A stretch of 64,000 nucleotides of DNA from Stomoxys calcitrans. Lineage: Eukaryota > Arthropoda > Insecta > Diptera > Muscidae. A program made the position numbers and the translations under genes. The first letter of the stretch is position 1, and every line of letters starts with the position of its first letter. Shown piece by piece: positions 56,886 through 64,000 of the stretch. A model generated the notes under the pieces. The model saw only the letters and a list, made by a program, of their open reading frames with translations, searched no databases and had not been told where the DNA came from. The stretch spans positions 51,240,946-51,304,945 of the forward strand of contig NC_081552.1 in assembly GCF_963082655.1 (NCBI RefSeq), in the 5' to 3' direction.

Positions 56886-57000
56886 GAAACTTCTAGAAGA
56901 AGGTTACGATCGATCTCGAACGAAAGTCGTAGACAAATCCCCGTCGTCAGAAGTTGTGTCATCAAGGCGAATCTTCTGGAAGAGTGTTCCGCGAATCTTC
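56886..57000. promoter_or_regulatory. Cluster of heat-shock-element-like motifs
   Basis: Two perfect three-unit elements of the form GAAnnTTCnnGAA occur: GAAACTTCTAGAA (56886-56898) and GAATCTTCTGGAA (56969-56981). GAATCTTC at 56993-57000 and CTTCCAGAAG near 57588 add partial matches. This is the published binding consensus of heat-shock factor. No gene start is evident nearby, so function is unproven. Confidence 0.4.
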
Positions 57001-57629
57001 CATATTAGTTGCTCCATATTAGTCAGTCAGAAGTCTTAGCAGATTTTTGACCAACAAGACCTTAGTGTAACAAATGAGTGTTTTGGAAGATTAATAAAAT
57101 ACTCTCCTAGAAGAGTTGCTCATTACTCGCCTGGACGAGTAATAAATACGTATTTTGGAATATTTATTAAATATTGCTCTAAAAGATTTGCGCTTTATTC
57201 GCTTAGAAAATTTAAAAACGCATTTCAAAAAATTGTTCATCAAAAACGCAACAGCTACGAAAAAAAACTCAAAACAATGTTTGTATTACTCGTCATATAA
57301 GCCAAGTGAGAATTCTGTTTGGTGTTGTGGAAGTTGTCCACTAAAAACAAAACATTGAATAATATAATTCAATACAAGTCCTAAACGCACCAGGCTTGAA
57401 AATAAAAACAATCACGAAAAGTTAACTCGCGTGTTTAATAAACAAATCTTCTGGACGAGTATAAGGCAATGGGTTGGGTAATTATCAACGCGAAGAGTTG
57501 CTAAAACTTCCACACACGCTATGGATTGTTCAATAATATCGTGGATGAGTGCTTTGCAATTTATACAGAATAACAATTGGGTAAAAATCTTCCAGAAGAT
57601 TGTTTTATTCATCGCGGGGACGAACACTC
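57001..57629. other. Intergenic, possible interior of an unknown repeat
   Basis: Repeated wording (CTCGCCTGGACGAGTAATAA, CTTCTGGACGAGTATAAGG, CTCCTAGAAGAG) suggests weak internal repetition. No ORF with recognisable similarity. Confidence 0.35.
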
Positions 57630-58203
57630 TTCCAAAATTATGAAAAATGTTTGTACGCTTGTTGTTGTTGGTGTAGCAGTTTGTTGCGTTCTATCTTTCG
57701 TCTGCTTGATGTTGTCTGTTGGATGTCCAGATCCAGGAACTCTGCGACTAAGATGGGGTGCCTCCAGAGGGATCTGGGTCTGAGTGGGTCTGGCTGGGCA
57801 GTTAAACAGTTGACGTGTGTCGTTTGGTTCCTGGTCACAACAGGGACATGCATCTTGGATGTCCGCATCAGTTCTTGCTCTGTAGGAGTTGAGGCGGCTG
57901 CATCTGCCGGAACGTTATTGAGCCCGAATTACTCTGGTTTGCCAGGGGAGTTCAATTTCTTCAGTTGCAACGCTAGACGATCGTTCTCCAAGGACTACAT
58001 TCACCCGGTAGCTATTTACCGTCTCTGCTGCCGTGTCTGCATGAATATCGTCTAGACCCGCTTTATATGCCGCTTGGTTAAGAGGTTCTCTCTTATAGCG
58101 CTGAACCTCACAATCTAGATCATGTAGATCTACCTTAAGGCTTCTGGGCGGCGGATACCTATCCACGATAACAGCGCAAAAGGTATTATTTAGACAACAT
58201 GTA
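57630..58203 (-). mobile_element. Jockey-like LINE, C-terminal part
   Basis: On the minus strand: DRYPPPRSLKVDLHDLDCEV, EPLNQAAYKAGLDDIHAD, IELPWQTRVIRAQ, then in other frames LNSYRARTDADIQDACPCC and DPLRPRSLWRHPILVAEF. This is the region after the reverse transcriptase, including a worn CCHC-like motif (CPCCDQEPNDTRQLFNC, where a His is expected before LFNC). It is interrupted upstream by the fold-back MITE. Confidence 0.8.
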
Positions 58204-58810
58204 AAGGGTGATTTTTTTGAGGTTAGGATTTTCATGCATTAGTATTTGACAGATCACGTGGGATTTCAGACATGGTGTCGAAGAGAAAGATGCTCAGTAT
58301 GCTTTGACATTTCATCATGAATAGACTTACTAACGAGCAACGCTTGCAAATCATTGAATTTTATTACCAAAATCAGTGTTCGGTTCGAAATGTGTTCATT
58401 CACCGTAACGTTGCGTCCAACAGCATCTTTGAAAAAATACGGTCCAATGATTCCACCAGCGTACAAACCACACCAAACAGTGCATTTTTCGGGATGCATG
58501 GGCAGTTCTTGAACGGCTTCTGGTTGCTCTTCACTCCAAATGCGACAATTTTGCTTATTTACGTAGCTATTCAACCAGAAATGAGCCTCATCGCTGAACA
58601 AAATTTGTCAAAATTTGAACACATTTCGAACCGAACACTGATTTTGGTAATAAAATTCAATGATTTGCAAGCGTTGCTCGTTAGTAAGTCTATTCATGAT
58701 GAAATGTCAAAGCATACTGAGCATCTTTCTCTTTGACACCATGTCTGAAATCCCACGTGATCTGTCAAATACTAATGCATGAAAATCCTAACCTCAAAAA
58801 AATCACCCTT
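58204..58810. mobile_element. Fold-back MITE, second complete copy, nested in the LINE
   Basis: 607 bp, almost identical to the 33.97-kb copy, with TA at both sides (58202-58203, 58811-58812). It retains about 15 bp more next to the right arm (CAAAATTTGTCAAAATTTG) than the other copy. LINE coding sequence lies on both sides, giving a clean relative date. The reversed internal transposase fragment reads on the minus strand from FSDEAHFWLNSYVNKQNC. Confidence 0.88.
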
Positions 58811-58812
58811 TA

Positions 58813-59203
58813 GTTATGTCTTCGCACATGAGAACTGAGGAGACAGCACCCCAAGTGCTGCCGGCAAGTGGCTTGAGGACCTTGTTTCTACTTTTGACTT
58901 TATCGCAAATTGCTGTGGCTCGTGGGGAGAATGTGTAAGAGCTGTCAAATGTAGCGCCAAGTATTTTGCGACACTTGATGGTCGGAATCACTTCTCCATC
59001 GACCACCACTTTCACCTCAGTATTCACCCCACGCGTATTTGTAGCGAACAATGTGGCTGAAGATTTGGTGGCAGATACCTTCAGATCCCTTGCAGCGAAA
59101 TATAAGGCAAGTCGTGGAATGGAGAATAGGTAGAGGTTAAACAGTGCCGGAGATATCACCGCACCTTCGGGAGCTCCCTGTTTCACTCTACGGTGCTTTG
59201 ACT
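58813..59203 (-). mobile_element. Jockey-like LINE reverse transcriptase fragment
   Basis: On the minus strand: KHRRVKQGAPEGAVISPALF, then after an internal deletion that removes the YADD box, AARDLKVSATKSSATLFATN, VDGEVIPTIKCRKILGATFD and KVLKPLAGSTWGAVSSVL. It continues beyond the MITE into the C-terminal part at 57.6-58.2 kb. Its 5' side is cut by a family A repeat. Confidence 0.85.
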
Positions 59204-60393
59204 TTTTATACCCTCCACCATAAGATGGGGGGTATACTAATTTCGTCATTCTGATTGTAACTACTCGAAATATTCGTCTGAGACCCCATAAAGTATATAT
59301 ATTCTTGATCGTCGTGAAATTTTATGTCGATCTAACCATGTCCGTCCGTCTGTCCGTCCGTCCGTCCGTCTGTCTGTCGAAAGCACGCTAACTTCCGAAG
59401 GAGTAAAGCTAGCCGCTTGAAATTCTGCACAAATACTTCTTATTAGTGTAGGTCGGTTGGTATTGTAAATGGGCCATATCGGTTCATGTTTTGATATAGC
59501 TGCCATATAAACCGATCTGGGGTCTTGACTTCTTGAGCCTCTAGAGTGCGCAATTCTTATCCGATTGGAATGAAATTTTGCACGACGTGTTTTGATATGA
59601 TATCCAACAACTGTGCCAGGTATGGTTCAAATCGGTCCATAACCTTATATAGCTGTCATATAAACCGATCTTGGGTCTTGACTTCTTGAGCCTCTAGAGG
59701 GCGCAATTCTTATCCAATTTGAATGAATATTGGCACGTAGTATTTTGTTATGATATCCAACTTTGCCAAATATGGTTCAAATCGGTCAATAACCTGATAT
59801 AGCTGTCATATAAACCGATCTGGGGACTTGACTTCTTAAGCTTTTAGAGGGCGCAATTCCTATCCGAATTGGCTGATATTTCGCAAGACGTTTTTTATTG
59901 TTACTTTCAACCACTATGCCAAATAAAGTACAAGTCGGTTCACAACCTGATTTAGCTGCCATATAAACCGATCTGGGATCTTGACTTCTTGAGCCTCTGG
60001 AGGTCGCAATTATTATCCGATTTGCCTGAAATTCTGTACGACGTATTCTCTCATGACCATTAACATACGTGTTTATTATGGTCTGAATCGGTCTATAGCC
60101 CGATACAGCTCCCATATAAATCGATCTCTCTATTTTACTTCTTGAGCCCACAAAGAGCGCAATTCTTATTCGAATTGGCTGACATTTTACACAGGTCTCC
60201 AACATAAATATAATTTAATTGTGGTCCAAACCGGACCATATCTTAACATCGCTCTAATAGCAGAGCAAATCTTTTCTTATATCCTTTTTTTTTGCCTAAG
60301 AAGAGATGCCGGGAAAAGAACTCGACAAATGCGATCCATGGTGGAGGGTATATAAGATTCGGCCCGGCCGAACTTAGCACGCTTTTACTTGTT
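59204..60393 (-). mobile_element. Family A repeat, full length, nested in the LINE
   Basis: On the minus strand: head AACAAGTAAAAGCGTGCTAA, about five units, GTCCGTCCGTCTGTCC block, and terminal TATACCCTCCACCATAAG. It adjoins LINE sequence (AAGTCAAAGCACCGTAGAG) on its tail side. Confidence 0.87.
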
Positions 60394-60711
60394 CTTTGTT
60401 CGGGTTGGCTTTGCTATTCAAATAATTTCTACCCCCCAATAGATGGCGCTGATTTTGTTGTTGGTCATGCTCGCTGTTGATTCCCATCACATTGTGATCA
60501 TTTTGTCTATTTTTGAATTCAATCGAATTTCCACTTATGTCGGTCCATCTAATGTCATTCTTGCGCAGGGGTAAGTATCTTCGGCTTACCAAATAAATAT
60601 AAAAAAAAAAATTTCAGCACTGGATATTCCTTCAATAATAGTTGCGACAATAATCATTATCCATTTAAGACTTCAGTACAAAAATTTACGGCCTAGACCA
60701 CTAAATTTGTT
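60394..60711. other. Unassigned sequence
   Basis: A minus-strand frame (60374-60592) with WTDISGNSIEFKNRQNDH and a Gln-rich stretch is open for 72 codons, but it matches nothing I know and partly overlaps the neighbouring repeat. It could be the interrupted LINE's upstream part or unrelated. Confidence 0.3.
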
Positions 60712-61527
60712 TTTTTATACCCTCCATCATAAACTGATTTCGTCATACCGTTCGTAAACCATTGAAATATTCATCTGAGACCCAACAAAGTATATATGTA
60801 TATTTTTGATCGTCTTGACATTCTAAGTCGATTTTGCCATGTCGGTCCGTCCATCTGTCGAAAGCACGGTAACTTTCGAAGGGATAAAGCTAGGCGCATG
60901 AAATTTTGCACAAGTACTTCCAATTAATGTAGATCAGTTTGGATTTTAAATGGGTTATATTGGTCTATATTTTGATGTAGCTGCCATATAAACCGATTTT
61001 GAATCTTGACCTCTTGAGCCCCTAAACGCCTCAATTCTTATCCGATTTGTCTCAAACTTTGTATAAGATATTTTGTTATGACTTCCAACATCTGTGCTAA
61101 GTATGGTTCAAACCGGTTTAAAACTTGATATAGCTCCCATATAAACAAATCTCCTAATTTGAATTTGATTCTTATGCGATTTGGCTAAACATACGTGCCA
61201 AATATGGTCTGAATGGCTCCATAACCTGATATAGCTCCCATATGAACCGATCTCCCGATTTTAATTTTTAAGCCACTGTAGGGCTCAATTCTTGTCCAAT
61301 TTTGGCTGACATTTTGCACAATGACATTTACTATGGTCTCCAACAGCCAAACCAAGCATGGCCCGAATTGGTTGATAATCTGAAATAGCTCCAATAGCTT
61401 TGAAATTTTTATCCATTATCCTTTGTTTGCCTATAAAAAGATATCGGGCAAAAAAATTATAAATTAGATCAATGGTAGAGGGTATGTAAGATTCGGCTCG
61501 GCCGATCTTTGCACGCTTTTACTTGTT
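60712..61527 (-). mobile_element. Diverged family A/C repeat
   Basis: Tail words ATACCCTCCATCATAAACTG, ACCCAACAAAGTATATATG, TTTTGCCATGTCGGTCCG. Four units follow, and the head GGCTCGGCCGATCTTTGCAC ends CTTTTACTTGTT. It is older than the other family A copies by its divergence. Confidence 0.75.
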
Positions 61528-61620
61528 GTCACTCGATTCGTTCGCTAAGTCATTGAAAACAGCTATTTTCCCTTTATAAAATCAGCTGTTTTCAATGACT
61601 TGGCGAACGATTGGAGTGAC
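61528..61620. repeat. Perfect-class hairpin of about 37-bp arms
   Basis: The left arm starts GTCACTCGATTCGTTCGC and the right arm, complemented, GTCACTCCAATCGTTCGC; both end AAGTCATTGAAAACAGCT. There are only three or four mismatches and a 19-base AT-rich loop. It abuts the end of the preceding repeat. Confidence 0.85.
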
Positions 61621-62690
61621 GAAACGAAAAAAAAAATTGTGCTTATCGGCAAAAGGAGCTAAATTTTCAATCAAACCCGCTCTTTCACTTTCAAGACATA
61701 GAAAACTGCCACCTCTGTAACGCAACCTACTCTCCAATAGCTCTGATTCTGTGTCCGTTCGTTAAGCCTTCCCCTCTTACAGTTTAACACAAACTTGGAT
61801 ATTCGCACTCTACTAATAAATTTTTATCTATGGGAAAGATAGCCACTTAAACTACCTGAAACACCTATTGTTAAGGCCCGTCTTAGGGTGGGAAATTTAA
61901 AAAATTATGCAGCAAACAACCGCAACGAAATTCCTGTTCTTTACTTTTCTTTATTTTATGGACCGATAGGTTGCCATAACACAGATATATGCTGCATGAT
62001 CAATTTTACCCACTCTGCCCTCTCTCTGTTCGTGGGGGCGTCTCCAATCAGTTGATTCATTTGCAAACAGAATAGATGGCGTTTATTTAAATGTTAGTGC
62101 TGCCATCGATAAGAAAAAGGTTTCGACTTTAATACCCAAAATAAATTCTCCGTTCCATGTCGCCCCGGATCCTTGCGCAATCGCATATAAAAGACTGAGA
62201 ATTTGACATTTCTTTTTTTTGAACCTACTCGCCTATAACACTGATCATCATGAGTTAGTTATCTACAACTGACTATATGGCTACATATATAATGGTCAAA
62301 AATCTAGTATTTTTTAAATCAAATCAAATTGCCATATTAAACGATTCTCAGAGGTAAATAACTAACTTGCCGGTCTTTATATTAAGTGTGGTGGCGACAG
62401 TTCTTAGTAATTAAACCCTGTAAAACTTTTGAACATGAAAGTGCAGCACGTTGTTTGGACTTTTCTGGGAAAAGAAGGCTCCTTGTCGATGAGCTAAAAA
62501 TGGCTGCCACTTGACGTTAAGGTTTGCAACTGCTCCTATCACACTGAACGTCATAACTTTGGGGGTATGTCGACAGTGTCCTGTTAGGTCATTATAATTG
62601 ATCAACTGTGGTGGTCCGCTAGATATATGAGCAGAATAATGATATCATATTCGCAGTCCACAACCTTATACTTTGAAATTAACCTCATAT
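61621..62690. other. Mostly unique-looking intergenic DNA
   Basis: Less repetitive and less AT-rich than its surroundings. A TATAAAAG box follows CGCA at about 62185, but no downstream coding frame can be linked to it. No gene recognised. Confidence 0.4.
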
Positions 62691-63585
62691 TGTCATAATA
62701 GGTGCAACCGCCGTTTAGAGGGGGGCGCCTCACTCTAACAAACTATTGCGACGACTTTAGGATGTAAAGCACCACCTAGATTCTTGGACACAAAGTTTAA
62801 TGTCATATTCGTAATTTGTTACCAAATACCTTTTATTTGAGGCTCATCTAGCTAGGATCGAATTATATTCCCTCAGTTACGTGGACCTCATTTTTTATGT
62901 CATATTCATAGTCTAGTCATGAATACCATTCGTTTGAGTCCCATGTTGATATTTATGCCCAATAAGTATGTTTTGGGAGAGTTTTTTGGGTTGGACGACC
63001 CCCGCATACTTCGTCCCAATTTTTAACGCCATATTCGTATTCTACTCCCCAATACCTTTCGTTTGATATCCATATTGTCCCTATCGGTCCACTTTTGATT
63101 TTAAGTGGTGTTTTTGGGGTAAAGGGGGAGGGTCCGCTCCCTTCCAATATCAACAAACTAAAAGGCCTTTTCCTCCTTTCTGACCATTTTCGTAATCTAC
63201 TCCCGAATACCTTTCATTCGAGTCCCATATTGTGATTATTGTCCAATAAAACTATTTTAAGGGGTTTTGGGGTCGGGGTGGCCCCCCAGTTACTTGGATC
63301 CAATTTTTAATACGAAATTCGTAGTCTACTCCTGCATACCTTTCATTTGAGTCCCATATTGTCCCGATCGGTTCACTTTTATTTTGGGGTCATACTTTTA
63401 GGGTAAGGGGGAGAGTCCGCCCCCCTACCGATATCAATAAATTATATAGCCTATTGTTCCTTCTGGACTACTCCCCACAATCTGTGAAAATTTGAAAGAA
63501 ATCGGTTCAGCCGTTTTTGAGTCCATACGGAACAAACAAATTTACAAACCCACAAACAAACAAACACAAATTCATTTTTATATAG
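62691..63585 (-). repeat. Family D repeat units
   Basis: Four to five units contain CATTTGAGTCCCATATTGT, AATACCTTTC(A/G)TTTGA, TTCGTAGTCTACTCC and GGGTAAGGGGGAGAGTCCGC. They end with the phrase AAATCGGTTCAGCCGTTTTT and AACAAACAAA, like the terminal region of a known style of dipteran dispersed repeat. Confidence 0.65.
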
Positions 63586-63597
63586 ATAGAGAGATAG

Positions 63598-64000
63598 ATA
63601 GATGCCATACAGACCGATATCCCGATAAAGGGTCTGAAGGGAATAACATCTTTATTTTGTTATCCGATTTCGCTAAAATTTGAAACAGTAAATAGTTTTA
63701 GGCTACCCGCTATCCGACCCAAATATGGTAAAGATCGGACTGTATTTAGATATAGCTGTCATGTACACCGATGTGCCGATTAAGGGTCTGAAACTCATAG
63801 AAGCTGTATTTATTGCCGGATTTTTTTGAAATTTTAAATACAAAATTCAACAGTGACTTATATTTATTAGCCCACTCAATATCCGTGTCGAATTTGGGTG
63901 CATAGGTTATCCAATTTTCGCCGGATTCTGCCGAAAGGGGGTTTTCATTTTTGGTACATATAACGACCGTTTGGCCGTTATAAAACCCACCTACTGCATG
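63598..64000 (-). repeat. Diverged family B-type units, cut by window edge
   Basis: CCATACAGACCGATATCCCG, AAGGGTCTGAAGGG, TTATCCGATTTCGCTAAAAT and ATATAGCTGTCATGTACACC repeat at about 150 bp. Confidence 0.6.

Noticed and set aside
58317..58736. A 139-residue + strand gene in the fold-back element
   Set aside because: Only the first 25-30 residues are genuine transposase. The rest is antisense to the reversed fragment and to the right arm.
62150..62240. A promoter at the TATAAAAG box near 62185
   Set aside because: No downstream coding exon in the window can be connected to it. A lone TATA word in AT-rich DNA is weak evidence.

Overview
The window is eukaryotic, and most likely from a calyptrate (muscid-type) fly. 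The evidence is seven loci related to one gene family, the ZAD-type C2H2 zinc-finger proteins typical of insects. These loci carry short GT-AG introns and sit in a very AT-rich background filled with dipteran-style repeats: mariner elements, jockey-like LINE fragments, tRNA-derived SINEs, fold-back MITEs and many copies of a repeat whose ends read TATACCCTCCACC / GGTGGAGGGTATA. No bacterial-style operons, rRNA genes or functional tRNA genes were seen. The species assignment is inference.

Genes, all on the + strand: a decayed ZAD-ZNF pseudogene (3.8-5.2 kb); intact genes at 10.35-12.06, 16.54-18.17, 22.33-23.87, 37.63-39.23 and 54.05-56.40 kb; a truncated pseudogene at 29.02-29.46 kb; and a finger-only fragment at 39.69-39.96 kb. 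Every locus that keeps its 5' end has the same structure. A 41-43 codon first exon holds the first CxxC of the ZAD, a short phase-0 intron follows, and a long second exon holds the second CxxC, an acidic linker and the finger array. The first fingers include a peculiar adjacent-Cys (CC) finger followed by a phrase like HNDPEAFKC, recalling the grauzone-like family. The array is a lineage-specific tandem expansion. The genes at 22.3, 29.0 and 37.6 kb are the youngest duplicates and share upstream sequence. No product acts with its neighbours in a pathway that can be read from the sequence; they are expected to be nuclear DNA-binding proteins, possibly dimerising through the ZAD.

Between the genes there are: (i) arrays of about 80-250 bp degenerate units, each centred on GTTGGGCGCCA or its complement TGGCGCCCAAC(GTG). 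This is the 3' end of an insect tRNA-Lys with CCA, equivalently a Lys-type retroelement primer-binding site. They occur at 5.6-10.1 and 21.8-28.8 kb, with strays at 2.3, 3.65, 30.4 and 37.2-37.4 kb. (ii) More than a dozen full or partial copies of related non-coding repeats (called families A, B and C here) built from tandem units of about 150 bp. (iii) A DD34D mariner with intact ends and a frameshift (47.5-48.8 kb). (iv) A DD41D, rosa-like mariner remnant (40.0-40.8 kb) and two near-identical fold-back derivatives of a related transposon (34.0-34.6 and 58.2-58.8 kb). (v) Two broken LINEs on the minus strand with nested insertions (49.0-51.8 and 57.6-59.2 kb). (vi) Four tRNA-derived SINE copies (24.4-26.3 kb). 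(vii) Long A/T-only tracts, one containing a large palindrome (20.8-21.1 kb).

The observations most worth following are the tRNA-Lys/PBS-like motif arrays around the zinc-finger genes (including a hairpin at 28.6 kb), a cluster of perfect heat-shock-element motifs (56.9-57.0 kb), the inverted-fragment fold-back transposons, and the repeated CC-finger module in the 54-kb gene.
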